Positions 8,704 through 17,297 are shown, counted from the first letter of the stretch. The stretch: 64,000 bases of DNA from an uncultured Hungatella sp. (GCA_947066955.1 CAMTAF010000002.1:1-64000); one strand, 5' to 3'. The notes: generated by a model from the sequence alone, not told the origin. A program made the numbers and translations.

Positions 8704-9765
8704 TTAGTTCATTGTCACCATGACCTTCACCAGGTCTTTGGGCTTATCTCTCATCAGGTACAGGGCCTCCTCGATCTTGTAAAATCCGGTCAAATGGTGG
8801 GTCACCAATTTCTCCGGGCTGATCCGCCCCCACTGCACCATCTTTAACATGCGCTCAATGCGCACTCGCCCTCCCTGGGCCAGCTCCGTGTGTATGGTCT
8901 TTCCGGCCATGCCCCGGCCTCCGGAGAACTTGGGGAACGGGAGATTTCCCGTGCCGCCGAAATAATTTACATTGGACACTGTGCCGATGCCGTAGCGGAC
9001 CATGTCGATGGCCTGGGCAAACACCTCATCCCCGCCGCCGCAGACAATGACGCTGTCCGCTCCCAGGCCGTCCGTCTGTTCCATGACCTGCTGCACAATG
9101 TCCCCGTTATGGTAATCCAGCACCTGGCAGGCCCCCATCTCCAGGGCCAGGGCGGCGCACACGGGCCGGCTCCCCACTGCCAGGACCCTGGCAGCGCCCT
9201 TGAGGGAGGCGCCCGCCACCGCCATAAGGCCGATGGGGCCGATGCCTATGACCACCACCGTGTCTCCGAACTTAATGTCCGCGTATTCTGCCCCGGTAAA
9301 ACCGGTGGTCACCACGTCCACGCACATCAGGGCCTGCTCAAGGGAAACCCCCTCAGGGATCTTGGCCAGGGTGGTATCTGCGTCAGGAACCGAAAACCGC
9401 TCCGCGAACACCCCTGGCCGGCTTCTGCCCAGCTGGTGGCCGGAAAAGGGGGCCGACGCGTGCTTAAAATTGTGCTCCTGGATTCCCCTGGCCCTCCAGT
9501 CCGGCGTGATGGCAGGCACGGCCACCACCTCCCCTGGCTTAAAGTCTTCCACAAACTCCCCCACCTCCAGCACCCTGGCCACACACTCGTGGCCCAGCAC
9601 CAGATTGGGGGCTTTTCTGGAACCGCCGCCGAACACGGTGTGGACATCCGAGGAACAGGGGGCCACTGCCACTGGCTCCAAAACAGCGCCGTAGGGTGTG
9701 AGGGAAGGTTCCTCCACCTGGGCCCACCCCACAACACCGGGCTCTTTCAACACAAACGCTCTCAT
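8704..9765 (-). CDS. Zinc-dependent secondary-alcohol-dehydrogenase-like oxidoreductase
   Basis: A 353-residue medium-chain dehydrogenase that resembles the clostridial NADP-dependent isopropanol dehydrogenases along its whole length. Catalytic zinc ligands are C37, H59 with E60, and D150, the Cys-His-Asp set typical of that subgroup. The cysteine quartet for a structural zinc is absent, as in those enzymes. The nucleotide fold starts at VVVIGIGPIGLMAVAGA near 170, and GSRP near 198 resembles the NADP-binding loop. It overlaps the fusion gene upstream by ATGA and is sandwiched among glycan genes. It more likely reduces or oxidises a carbonyl on a nucleotide sugar or side chain than a free alcohol; that role is inferred from position. 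Confidence 0.88.
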   Translation of the reverse strand: MRAFVLKEPGVVGWAQVEEPSLTPYGAVLEPVAVAPCSSDVHTVFGGGSRKAPNLVLGHECVARVLEVGEFVEDFKPGEVVAVPAITPDWRARGIQEHNFKHASAPFSGHQLGRSRPGVFAERFSVPDADTTLAKIPEGVSLEQALMCVDVVTTGFTGAEYADIKFGDTVVVIGIGPIGLMAVAGASLKGAARVLAVGSRPVCAALALEMGACQVLDYHNGDIVQQVMEQTDGLGADSVIVCGGGDEVFAQAIDMVRYGIGTVSNVNYFGGTGNLPFPKFSGGRGMAGKTIHTELAQGGRVRIERMLKMVQWGRISPEKLVTHHLTGFYKIEEALYLMRDKPKDLVKVMVTMN

Positions 9766-11924
9766 GACAAATCCTCCAACTGATCCCGCCGCAATGCCAT
9801 AATCTCCACCCTGTCTCCAAACCGCCTGCGGATCTCCCCGGCGATTTCCTCCGTGTATCCCGGGGCAGCGATCAAGATCACATCCACAGGATCTTTCTCA
9901 AACTCCTCCGGGGCCGCGATGGGCACATGGGAGGCCGGGGCCACCTTTCCCTGTTTGAAGGGCGCTGAGTCCAGGATGTACCTGGCATGGTCTCTCAGGG
10001 CCGTTGTGGCCGCCAGGGTGAAGCCCTGATGGCCTGCCCCCCACATAGCCAGGGTCTTCCCCTCCGCCTCAAGTTTGAGACACAGTTTTTCGATCTGTCC
10101 GGGAATCTCCTTAAGGCTGGATTTAAGGCCGTTCACATCCACAGGGGCGCTCTCCCTCTGCTGTCCGCCCGCCGCGCCCTTTGGCCTCCCTGTCTTCTTT
10201 ACGATCACCGACAGGGTATCCTGGTTCACCATCTCCTCCTCCAGCACCAAAAAGCCGTGGCTTTCCAGAAGATACCTCAAGGTGTCAAATGTATAGTAAG
10301 CAATGTGATCCCGGATCAGCTCATAGTAGCCGTCATACTTAAGAATATATTCCAGGCTGGGAACCGTGATCAGACCCATGCCGGAATCGGTGAGATTGTT
10401 CCAGATACAGTCCAGCATTACCCCCGGCTCCGGCTGATGCTCCAGAAAGTTAAAGGACAAGAACACGTCATAAGGCCCGTCCTCACCCAGGATGGTATCC
10501 TCTGTCTCCGTGAACCCTTCCGTCACCTTGAGCCCCCGGCTCACGGCCTTGTCCACCAAGTCCTTTCTGTGCTCCACCCCGAAGGCCTCCACGGGAAATC
10601 CCTTCAGCATGTCCAGAAATTCCCCCTGCCCGCATCCGGCTTCCAGGAATTTCTTTCCCTCCAGCCCGTAAGCCTCCATCAGATGCCGGTACTGGCTGGT
10701 CCGCAGCTCCTTCATGGTGGTAGTGTAGCCGCCTGAGCGGATCACGTCCCTGTAATACCCCACAGGCTCACAGTCAAACTGAACCAGCCCGCACCGCCGG
10801 CACTGGTAGAGCCTCAAGGTGATCCCCTGATCCTCGCCTGCCTCCCCTGGTTCCGGGATATCCTGGGCAGAAGCCGGCATATTCTCAAGCCTCAGCAGTT
10901 CTCTCTCCCGGAAGCTGTGGCCGCACACAATACAGCGACACCTGTTTTTGGCATTTTTTATCTCAATCATACGTTTTATTCCCTCTTCAAATGATATCTC
11001 CGGCTTCCAGCCGGTCCTGTTCCTGATCTTAGAGATATCCGGAATCAGGTTGGCCAGTCCCTCGGCATTGGGCGGAAGTTTTCCGTACACCCGGCTTCCC
11101 CGCCGTCCGCACAGGTCATACATCTGTTCCACAAATTCTCTCAGGCTCCTGGTGCCGGATTCATCCCCCGCCACATTGTAAATGCCCTCGATCCTCTCCT
11201 GGCCCCCGCAAAACGCCAGGGACAAAAGCCCTGTCAGCAGATCTTCTATATAAAGGAAATTCCACTGCTGGGTACAGGCCCCCAGCTCCATGTCTCCTCC
11301 TTTTAAAAATGTGTCCAGGCAGGTGTTCACTAAGGACCAGGGATGGTCCCCTGGACCGTAGACGCTGAAAATCCGGGCATGGATATACTCCATGTCCCCC
11401 TCCCCCTGCTGTCTCCACTTCGCGCACAGCTCCCTGGCCCGGCGGCCAAACTCCACCTTGGCCTTTCCGTACTCCGACACCGGGCGGCACTCCATATCCT
11501 CCCTGGTGGCAGAGGGGCAGATTCCGTACTCTGCCTGGGAGCCGCTGAACACAAACCGCCGGCACCCCAGACTCCTTGCGCCCTCCAGGGCCTTCACGCT
11601 GTCCTCCACATTTTTCCTCTGCACCTCTGTGTTCTGGCGTCCCGCGCTGCCTGATCCATCCCAGCCAAAGTGGAAAAATACCTGGCAGGGTTCCTTTATC
11701 AACTCTCCGATATGGTCCAGCTTTCCAAGCTCCAACTCCAGGATCTCCGCCCCCGCGCCGTCAAGGGCCTTTTTATTAGAAGAATGGGGACGCGCCACGG
11801 CGTAGACTTTATAACCTCTGTCCGCCAGCTCCCTGGTCAGGGCCGCCCCCAGAAAGCTGGTGGCCCCTGTGACCACCACGCGGATTTCTTCTCCCTGCGC
11901 TGCCCGGTCTTTCTCCGCTTCCAT
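9762..11924 (-). CDS. Fusion of NAD-dependent sugar epimerase/dehydratase and zinc-containing C-methyltransferase
   Basis: One 720-residue frame joins two enzymes. Residues 14-325 form an extended SDR domain: VVVTGATSFLG at 17-26, FSGSQAEYG near 126 with S128, and catalytic Y152-x3-K156. A second part begins with two Cys-x2-Cys pairs (C331/C334 and C375/C378), the zinc-binding head seen before sugar C-methyltransferases. The SAM site LEAGCGQGEFL is at 427-437. The C-terminal LAMWGAGHQGF and ILIAAPGY segment resembles the C-methyltransferase C-terminal domain. Such enzymes methylate ketosugar carbons next to the keto group. GGAGGAG precedes the ATG. The predicted product is a C-methylated, then reduced or epimerised, sugar nucleotide; substrate unknown. 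Confidence 0.88.
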   Translation of the reverse strand: MEAEKDRAAQGEEIRVVVTGATSFLGAALTRELADRGYKVYAVARPHSSNKKALDGAGAEILELELGKLDHIGELIKEPCQVFFHFGWDGSGSAGRQNTEVQRKNVEDSVKALEGARSLGCRRFVFSGSQAEYGICPSATREDMECRPVSEYGKAKVEFGRRARELCAKWRQQGEGDMEYIHARIFSVYGPGDHPWSLVNTCLDTFLKGGDMELGACTQQWNFLYIEDLLTGLLSLAFCGGQERIEGIYNVAGDESGTRSLREFVEQMYDLCGRRGSRVYGKLPPNAEGLANLIPDISKIRNRTGWKPEISFEEGIKRMIEIKNAKNRCRCIVCGHSFRERELLRLENMPASAQDIPEPGEAGEDQGITLRLYQCRRCGLVQFDCEPVGYYRDVIRSGGYTTTMKELRTSQYRHLMEAYGLEGKKFLEAGCGQGEFLDMLKGFPVEAFGVEHRKDLVDKAVSRGLKVTEGFTETEDTILGEDGPYDVFLSFNFLEHQPEPGVMLDCIWNNLTDSGMGLITVPSLEYILKYDGYYELIRDHIAYYTFDTLRYLLESHGFLVLEEEMVNQDTLSVIVKKTGRPKGAAGGQQRESAPVDVNGLKSSLKEIPGQIEKLCLKLEAEGKTLAMWGAGHQGFTLAATTALRDHARYILDSAPFKQGKVAPASHVPIAAPEEFEKDPVDVILIAAPGYTEEIAGEIRRRFGDRVEIMALRRDQLEDLS

Positions 11925-11987
11925 AGTCTCCTCCGCTTCTATCCGATATTCTGTTTCTGCCCCGCGTCACCGGGGCAGAGTCTCTGC

Positions 11988-13928
11988 CTATAGATTCTCC
12001 TGCTGTCCCACCCTGGGGATCAGCATATTCTCGTTCATCTCCTCGTCTGGCAGGAACGGGGACAAATCCTCCAGGGGCGGGGACACCATGGTTCCGTCAG
12101 GGAGCCTTTTGGCCGCTGATTTGGGCTCGAAATTCTGGTCAATGGTCACAAAGACCTCGCAGATCACCGGCCCCTCCGCGGACAGGGCCCGCTCAATGGC
12201 CTCCCCCAGTTCCCCGTTGTGGCGGGCGCTCACATAGGGGTACCCGTAGGCCCAGGCCAGCTTCTCCATGGACGGAAAGCTCAAGTCATGGCTGTCCCCC
12301 CCGATTCCCACCAGAGGCTCCCCGAAGAAATTCTTCTGGGTCTGGCGGATAGAATGGTATCCGTCATTGTTGATCAAAAAGATCTTGATAGGCATCCGGT
12401 GATGGATGATGGTCTGAAGCTCCTGGATATTCATCTGGATGCTCCCGTCCCCTGTGAGAAGGACGATATCCCGGCCCCTCTCTGCCATGCAGGCGCCGAT
12501 GGCGGCCGGAAGATCATACCCCATGGAGGCCACGGCGGAATTTGTAATAAACCGCTGTCCCTTCTTAATCACAAAAGCATGTCCCCCCACCACGCAGGCG
12601 GAGCCGTTGCCCACCACCGTAATCTGTCCCTCTGGCAGGCGGGAGCTTAACTCCTTCACAAGGGCATAGACATTTGCCGCCTTTGTATCGTCCCTCACCA
12701 GGTGCTTCGGCTGCACCACCGGGTATTTCTCCTTCCACATCCGGCAGGTCTCCACCCAGGTCATGCCCTTAAGCCCCGTTCCTCCTCCAAAAATTGTCTC
12801 CTCAGACAGCTCCTTTTCGCTGGCCCTGACGACCTTCCCAGCTAGGGCTCCCTCGGCTCTCTCCATGCCCAGTTCCCGCTCCATCGCCCTCTCTAAAGCC
12901 TCCAGAAGGTCCTTGGCGTCGGCGTGGACCGGCATGTCCACATGGATGCTGGGCTTTTTCAGCTCCTCCGCGTCAATATCGTTGATAATAGTGTAGGCCG
13001 CTCTGGCCCAGGTGTGATAATTGTAACCCACCTGGCGGATGCTCAGGCGGCTTCCCACTGAAAACACCAGATCGCTGTTCTGGACAGCGAAATTCCCGGC
13101 CCGGTCTCCCATGCCTCCGGCCCGCCCCACATAGAGGGGATGGTCGTCAGGCATTAAGTCCTCGCTGTCCCAGCCAGTGACCACAGGGATTCCCAGCTTC
13201 TCCACCACCCGCTCAAACACCGGGTAGGCCCCCGCGATGCGGATGCCGTTTCCCCCGTTGAGCACCGGGCGGTCAGCCTTTCGTATCCTCTCAAGGATCT
13301 CCTCCGCCGTCTCGTCGCTGACTTTTTCCGGCAGCTTTCCGCCCTCAGGGCCTGCCTCATATTCCTCCGGGTCAAACCCTTCCATCTCATCCGGGTCGAT
13401 CCAGGCGCCCTGGACATTTAAGGGGATGTCCAGCCAGCAGGGCCCGGGCCTGCCCGACTGGGCCACATAGAAGGCCTTCTCCAGACAATACCGGATTCTC
13501 TCAGGCTCCGTCACCATCTCGCTGTACTTTGTCATGCAGCCGATGGCTTTCACAATATCAAACTCCTGGTCGCCCATGGCCCGGATCCCCACCCCGGACC
13601 ACCTGGCCGTGGTATCGTACCGGACCTGGCCCGACAGAACCATCATGGGGATGGAGTCCAGCCAGCCTCCCAGAACCCCGGTGATGGCGTTGGTCCCTCC
13701 CGGACCCGTGGTCACGCACAGAGTCGCCATCTTGTTGTGAATCCTGGCGTAACACTCCGCCGCTATGGCGCAGGCCTGCTCGTGGTGCTGGTAAAGACAG
13801 CTCAGCCCCTCCTTGTGCCCCAGGGCGTCATTGAGGTGCATGGCTCCCCCTCCTGTCACCGTGAACACCTGGGTGATACCGTGGTCCACCAGAAACTGCG
13901 CGATATAATCGGAAACCTTTATTTTCAT
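11988..13928 (-). CDS. Thiamine-pyrophosphate enzyme, acetolactate-synthase-like
   Basis: A 646-residue TPP enzyme with the three-domain order of acetolactate synthase relatives. The cofactor-activating glutamate is E50 in QHHEQACAIAAE. TTGPGGTNAITG follows near 75, then a central domain, then the TPP/Mg site GDGS..NIQE...NN in the last third. It is longer than usual (about 550-600) because of an extra segment around residues 365-420. Isoleucine/valine genes are absent; it heads a glycan operon instead. Known relatives in polysaccharide loci (the YerE type) add a two-carbon unit to a ketosugar. That role is inference here. The start at 13928 has AAGGAGG nine bases upstream. Gene order suggests it is the first gene of the operon. 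Confidence 0.87.
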   Translation of the reverse strand: MKIKVSDYIAQFLVDHGITQVFTVTGGGAMHLNDALGHKEGLSCLYQHHEQACAIAAECYARIHNKMATLCVTTGPGGTNAITGVLGGWLDSIPMMVLSGQVRYDTTARWSGVGIRAMGDQEFDIVKAIGCMTKYSEMVTEPERIRYCLEKAFYVAQSGRPGPCWLDIPLNVQGAWIDPDEMEGFDPEEYEAGPEGGKLPEKVSDETAEEILERIRKADRPVLNGGNGIRIAGAYPVFERVVEKLGIPVVTGWDSEDLMPDDHPLYVGRAGGMGDRAGNFAVQNSDLVFSVGSRLSIRQVGYNYHTWARAAYTIINDIDAEELKKPSIHVDMPVHADAKDLLEALERAMERELGMERAEGALAGKVVRASEKELSEETIFGGGTGLKGMTWVETCRMWKEKYPVVQPKHLVRDDTKAANVYALVKELSSRLPEGQITVVGNGSACVVGGHAFVIKKGQRFITNSAVASMGYDLPAAIGACMAERGRDIVLLTGDGSIQMNIQELQTIIHHRMPIKIFLINNDGYHSIRQTQKNFFGEPLVGIGGDSHDLSFPSMEKLAWAYGYPYVSARHNGELGEAIERALSAEGPVICEVFVTIDQNFEPKSAAKRLPDGTMVSPPLEDLSPFLPDEEMNENMLIPRVGQQENL

Positions 13929-14108
13929 AAATGATCGTCCTCCTTCTTATTTTTTCCCGGTTTTTAAGCCTGTCAACAGAAAGATAAAAAAAATTTTTTT
14001 CATCTTCCGGGCCCTGCCTCTGACCCCCGCGGGGCAGATGACAAGCCGAAACTTCCCGCATTTTCAGGCATTTTCCCGGGATTGCTCCCCACACCCCATG
14101 TTTTCATA

Positions 14109-14117
14109 AGTATACCA
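14109..14117 (-). promoter_or_regulatory. Extended -10 promoter for the TPP-led glycan operon
   Basis: On the minus strand the sequence TGGTATACT fits an extended -10 (TGnTATAnT). It would give a leader of about 175 bases before the ATG at 13928. That leader is otherwise empty apart from an A/T palindrome near 13980-14000. No consensus -35 is evident. Confidence 0.4.
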
Positions 14118-14120
14118 CAA

Positions 14121-14133
14121 ATACCATTGGTAT
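14121..14133. promoter_or_regulatory. Palindromic operator candidate between divergent genes
   Basis: ATACCATTGGTAT is a 6-1-6 perfect inverted repeat just upstream of the minus-strand -10 box and about 65 bases upstream of the plus-strand -10 box. It could be a binding site governing both directions. No regulator can be assigned. Confidence 0.35.
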
Positions 14134-14199
14134 AAAAGTCTTTTTAAATCCTCCCATTTCTGCCATCAACCTGCACTTTCGCGGGAGACCCCTATGGGT

Positions 14200-14205
14200 T
14201 ATAAT
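14200..14205 (+). promoter_or_regulatory. -10 box for the cell-wall-binding protein gene
   Basis: A perfect TATAAT lies 57 bases upstream of the ATG at 14263. The hexamer 17 bases further upstream (TTTCGC) is a poor -35, so activation by a regulator is possible. Confidence 0.4.
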
Positions 14206-14262
14206 GCAGGAGTAATGCAAATGCGGATTTTCACCAACCACAAAAAAGGAGAGAATCAAATT

Positions 14263-15618
14263 ATGAAGAAACAGATCAAATGGACCGCAGCACTTTCCAC
14301 CGCAGCAATCATGGCTGCCCTCACCCCTGGCTTAGCTGTTCCCGCAATGGCGGCAGAGGCCACCGGCTGGATCGAAGCCGACGGGACATGGATGTTCTAT
14401 GACTCAGACGGATATGCCCTCACCGATTCCTGGAAAAAGGAAGACGGCAACTGGTACTACCTTGATGAAGACGGGCAGCTGAGCTTTGACAGTCAGATCG
14501 ACGAGTACTACGTTGGCACTGACGGCAAGAGAGTCTATGAGCAGTGGGTAAAGGTTGTCAATGAAGATGACTGGAGCTCCAGCGACGCGCCGGAATACTA
14601 CTGGTACTATTACGGAAAAGACGGCAAGTCTGTTGTCTCCAAGTTCAGAACCATTGAAGATAAACAGTACTATTTTGACAGCGACGGACACATGGTCACA
14701 GGCCTTGTGGAGATCGACGGATCCACCTACTACTTTGGCGACGACAATGACGGCGTCATGAAAAAGGGCTGGATTCAGCTGGAAAATGAAGATGACGCTT
14801 CTGACCAGGATATGGTATGGCACTATTTTGATTCAGAAGGAAAGATGATCGCAAACCAGATTGACAAGAAGATCAGCGGAAATTACTACACCTTTGTAGA
14901 TGGCAAGATGCAGACCGGATGGTTCAAGCTTCCCCAGGAGACCGGCTCCGGCGAGACCGCCTCTGACTCCAACGCGGAAGGCGCCGTAAAAGCTCCCCAG
15001 GCTCCTGCTGCCGGATATCAGTACTACGACGAGGACGGAAAGCGCGCCTCCGGCTGGAGAACCATCGAGGGGATTCAGGGAGTCAGCACTGAGGATGAGC
15101 AGTATAAGTTCTATTTTAAAAACGGACAGCCCTACTTTGCCCAGGAGGGGATCCAGCTGTTCAACATCGGCTCCGCGAAATACGGCTTTAATGCCAAGGG
15201 CGAGATGCAGACAGACCTTCAGACCCTGACTTTGGAGGACGGTACCACTGCCACCTACTACTTCGGCGACGACGGAGTTATGAGAACCGGCAAGCAGACC
15301 ATCTTCAACGAGGATGACGGCATCAATCAGACCTGGTTCTTCCACAAGGAAGGTTCCCAGAAAGGACAGGGCTACCACGGCATCCTTGACAATGTGATCT
15401 ACGAGAACGGTCTGCGCAAGCAGGCAGACGCTGACTTACGCTACGCTCCCGTCCAGTTTGAGGGCAAGAACTATCTGGTAAATGCTTCCGGCACCATCCA
15501 GAAAGCCACTTCCTCCTCAAAGTCCAATGCCCGTCAGGACCTTGGCGCCGGTTTCCGCGATTTTAAAGATTCCAATGAAGTAGTCTGGACCGTGGATATT
15601 AACGGTATTGTACAGTAA
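14263..15618 (+). CDS. Secreted cell-wall (choline-binding-type) repeat protein
   Basis: A 451-residue exported protein. I start it at the ATG at 14263, which has AAAGGAGAG nine bases upstream; an earlier in-frame ATG at 14194 has no ribosome site. The signal peptide is MKKQIKWTAALSTAA.. ending at AMAA near residue 31. The rest is a chain of roughly 20-residue units of the form GW-x-DGxWYYxDxDG, the CW_binding_1/choline-binding pattern, broken by acidic linkers and a Pro/Ala-rich spacer near 245-255. No catalytic domain is visible, so it is probably structural or adhesive and held non-covalently on wall polymers. It stands alone between a promoter-like TATAAT and a strong terminator. Confidence 0.88.
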   Translation: MKKQIKWTAALSTAAIMAALTPGLAVPAMAAEATGWIEADGTWMFYDSDGYALTDSWKKEDGNWYYLDEDGQLSFDSQIDEYYVGTDGKRVYEQWVKVVNEDDWSSSDAPEYYWYYYGKDGKSVVSKFRTIEDKQYYFDSDGHMVTGLVEIDGSTYYFGDDNDGVMKKGWIQLENEDDASDQDMVWHYFDSEGKMIANQIDKKISGNYYTFVDGKMQTGWFKLPQETGSGETASDSNAEGAVKAPQAPAAGYQYYDEDGKRASGWRTIEGIQGVSTEDEQYKFYFKNGQPYFAQEGIQLFNIGSAKYGFNAKGEMQTDLQTLTLEDGTTATYYFGDDGVMRTGKQTIFNEDDGINQTWFFHKEGSQKGQGYHGILDNVIYENGLRKQADADLRYAPVQFEGKNYLVNASGTIQKATSSSKSNARQDLGAGFRDFKDSNEVVWTVDINGIVQ

Positions 15619-15656
15619 TCAGTAACTCTTTAACAATTCATCCGTTCATTCGAAAA

Positions 15657-15688
15657 CTGCCCAACAGGAATATTTGGGCAGTTTTTTT
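15657..15688 (+). terminator. Rho-independent terminator
   Basis: CTGCCCAA, a 9-base loop, TTGGGCAG, then seven T. It lies 38 bases after the stop of the cell-wall-binding protein gene. Confidence 0.88.
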
Positions 15689-15778
15689 CATATATTTTGT
15701 TACAAATCATCGTGTTTTGCGTTTATATAAAAAAGGTATTGCCTATGGACATGCCGCTTTACATATGGAGGAATCGTT

Positions 15779-16198
15779 ATGAGAGAATTATCGGTTTACT
15801 ATTGCCCCAAATGCGGGTACTTTGCCTTTTATCAGCTTCCCAAAAATGCTGTCTGCCACCAGTGTTCCTGTACCATGACACAGCTGGACATACCCTATCA
15901 GGATTTTACCGCTCTGGACTACGAGGAAAGAGACCGTCTCATCTCTGTCAAAATGGTGGAATCCGCGCCTTCTCTGGCCTGCCGTATCACGGCTCCCGAA
16001 AAGCTGCACCGCCAGAGAAAGCTGGTAGGCACTCTCATTCAATACATTTTGGAGCTGGAAGCCGAGGTAAACTCTCTCAGCAAAACGATTGACTGGATGC
16101 ACGAGACCATCTGGAAGCAGTTGAAAGTAAAACAGACATTGGCCGAGGAACTTAAGGACTTAAAAGCAGCCTCTGAACCGGAACGACTGAACCCATAA
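15779..16198 (+). CDS. Small zinc-ribbon/coiled-coil protein of unknown function
   Basis: A 139-residue protein with GGAGG seven bases before the ATG. The N-terminus holds two cysteine pairs (YYCPKCGYF at about 8-14 and VCHQCSC at about 25-31) that could bind one zinc ion. The second half, from about residue 75, is charged and predicted helical with heptad-like leucines, suggesting a coiled coil. There is no signal peptide, so it should be cytoplasmic. I do not recognise the family. The convergent 49-residue ORF at 16305-16454 is also a likely coiled coil, so the two could interact; this is speculation from adjacency. Confidence 0.65.
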   Translation: MRELSVYYCPKCGYFAFYQLPKNAVCHQCSCTMTQLDIPYQDFTALDYEERDRLISVKMVESAPSLACRITAPEKLHRQRKLVGTLIQYILELEAEVNSLSKTIDWMHETIWKQLKVKQTLAEELKDLKAASEPERLNP

Positions 16199-16202
16199 TC
16201 AC

Positions 16203-16304
16203 TGTCTTTTTGCCGCGTAACGGCGGGGCGGGGGGGGGAAATGTGGCCGCTTGCGCGGCCCCGCCCCGGCGCGGCCAGCAGGGGAAAAGCCTCCCCTGCT
16301 GGAT
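16203..16304. repeat. Dispersed repeat R1, copy a
   Basis: Two hairpins in series: GGCCGC-TTGC-GCGGCC and CAGCAGGGGA..TCCCCTGCTG. A GGCGGGGCGG..GGAAATGTG lead-in precedes them. It is the same element found at 20819, in tandem at 27096 and at 60834. It separates two convergent small genes and may act as a bidirectional terminator. Confidence 0.75.
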
Positions 16305-16454
16305 TCATCGCTCCTTTCCATCACAAATATAGCGGAGAATCAAACGGTCTATTGTCTTTTGCAGCTGGGCTATAATGTTGTTCAGCATGTGGTTGTCGTC
16401 CTTTAGCCTCCTGTTTTCTGACTTCAGTTCAGAAATCATATCTGTTTCGTTCAT
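16305..16454 (-). CDS. 49-residue coiled-coil small protein
   Basis: A short frame with GAGGAGG six bases before the ATG at 16454. It begins MNETDMISELKSEN and runs as a continuous amphipathic helix with leucine, isoleucine and methionine at heptad spacing, ending DGKER. There is no membrane segment or signal. Its stop lies at the edge of repeat R1. A good ribosome site and protein-like composition support a real gene; function is unknown. Similar short coiled-coil ORFs often act as oligomerisation partners, but nothing here proves it. Confidence 0.5.
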   Translation of the reverse strand: MNETDMISELKSENRRLKDDNHMLNNIIAQLQKTIDRLILRYICDGKER

Positions 16455-16485
16455 CTGGGGCCTCCTCTTTTTTAGAATGCATTAA

Positions 16486-16863
16486 CTATACATGATTTCC
16501 CAATCTTTGAAAAGCAGATTCAAACGCATAATTCGACAAATTCACATCCCTTGTCCCGCAGCGAATTTCTCCTGTCTTCTTAATAGACAAAGGTTTTACT
16601 ATATATGCCATCTCCCTATAATTGTACCCACTACCTATGGTTTTAGGAGCCTCTTCCCCCGGGGTCGCTTTTTGTCGAAATCTGTCTAAAAAAAATTTTC
16701 TTTCATCCTCGTCAATCTGCCCGAAAACATACCTGTCTTTATAAAAATCAGTAAGAAACTTGTTCCAAAATCGTAAGATTTGATTATGGTTTTTCACTGG
16801 TAAACCTATATTCCCTGTGTTATAATATAGCTGACTACAAAGAGAAGGAGGTTGTGATGGCAT
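16486..16863 (-). pseudogene. Possible gene remnant, unknown function
   Basis: An open frame of 125 codons whose last 95 residues look protein-like (charged, with NKFLTDFYKDRYVFG and SIKKTGEIRCGTR). Its first 30 codons lie over the promoter and ribosome site of the plus-strand gene at 16862, and no ribosome site precedes its own ATG. I read it as the 3' remnant of a gene cut off when the neighbouring cell-wall-binding gene arrived. I recognise no family. Confidence 0.3.
16818..16826 (+). promoter_or_regulatory. Extended -10 promoter for the small cell-wall-binding protein
   Basis: TGTTATAAT fits the extended -10 pattern. It lies 36 bases upstream of the ATG at 16862, with AAGGAGG at 16845-16851 in between. 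Confidence 0.5.
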
Positions 16864-17182
16864 GCCCAGAAGAAAATTTATCGTGATCGCACTTTCCTTC
16901 CTGATGATGCTCCTGTCTGTATCGCCTGTTTACGCAGGCACATGGACAGAACACGACGACGGCACATGGACCTATCTTAACGATGACGGCGAAAGCGTTG
17001 TGGGATGGATTGAAGACGGCGACAACCATTACTATCTTGACAAAGACGGCAACAAGACCGTGGGATGGTTCAAGGAAAAGGGATGCTGGTATTACTTCGA
17101 TGAAGACGGCATCATGGCATCAGATACCTGGGTTGATAATTACTATGTGAATTCAGAAGGCAAGTGGAAAGGTACCAGATAA
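16862..17182 (+). CDS. Small secreted cell-wall-binding-repeat protein
   Basis: A 106-residue exported protein made almost only of the binding module. A signal peptide (MPRRKFIVIALSFLMMLLSV.. with cleavage after VYA near residue 25) is followed by about four units of the GTWTYLNDDG/YYLDKDG type. There is no room for an enzyme domain. It could occupy wall sites, or be a leftover of a larger protein, but it has its own promoter, ribosome site and terminator, which argues for a functional mini-gene. The start ATG has AAGGAGG ten bases upstream; an out-of-frame ATG lies at 16857. Confidence 0.82.
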   Translation: MPRRKFIVIALSFLMMLLSVSPVYAGTWTEHDDGTWTYLNDDGESVVGWIEDGDNHYYLDKDGNKTVGWFKEKGCWYYFDEDGIMASDTWVDNYYVNSEGKWKGTR

Positions 17183-17194
17183 TTTTGCCTGAGG

Positions 17195-17224
17195 AGAGAT
17201 ACGGCTGCGGCCGTATCTCTTTTT
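17195..17224 (+). terminator. Rho-independent terminator
   Basis: AGAGATACGGC, 4-base loop, GCCGTATCTCT, then TTTT. It lies directly after the small cell-wall-binding protein gene. Confidence 0.85.
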
Positions 17225-17247
17225 CGTACAGGGAGCCCAGGCAGCAG

Positions 17248-17297
17248 AAAAATACGGGCCTCATGGACTGCTCCCTGTCCATGAGGCCCGTATTTTT
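17248..17297. terminator. Bidirectional terminator between convergent genes
   Basis: A perfect 21-base inverted repeat with an 8-base loop. The arms begin AAAAATACGGGCC and end GGCCCGTATTTTT, so either strand gives a GC stem followed by T residues. It separates the plus-strand gene ending at 17182 from the minus-strand gene ending at 17310. Confidence 0.9.

Noticed and set aside
7590..9783. Long plus-strand frames (377 and 297 codons) opposite the GtrB and dehydrogenase genes
   Set aside because: Both are antisense to clearly recognised enzymes and have His/Leu/Pro-rich compositions typical of shadow frames.
9987..10736. 249-codon plus-strand frame
   Set aside because: Antisense to the methyltransferase half of the fusion gene; no start signal or recognisable motif.
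13960..13977. TTGACA on the minus strand upstream of the TPP gene
   Set aside because: At 17 bases there is no usable -10 box, and transcription would begin inside the ribosome site; the extended -10 at 14109 is more plausible.
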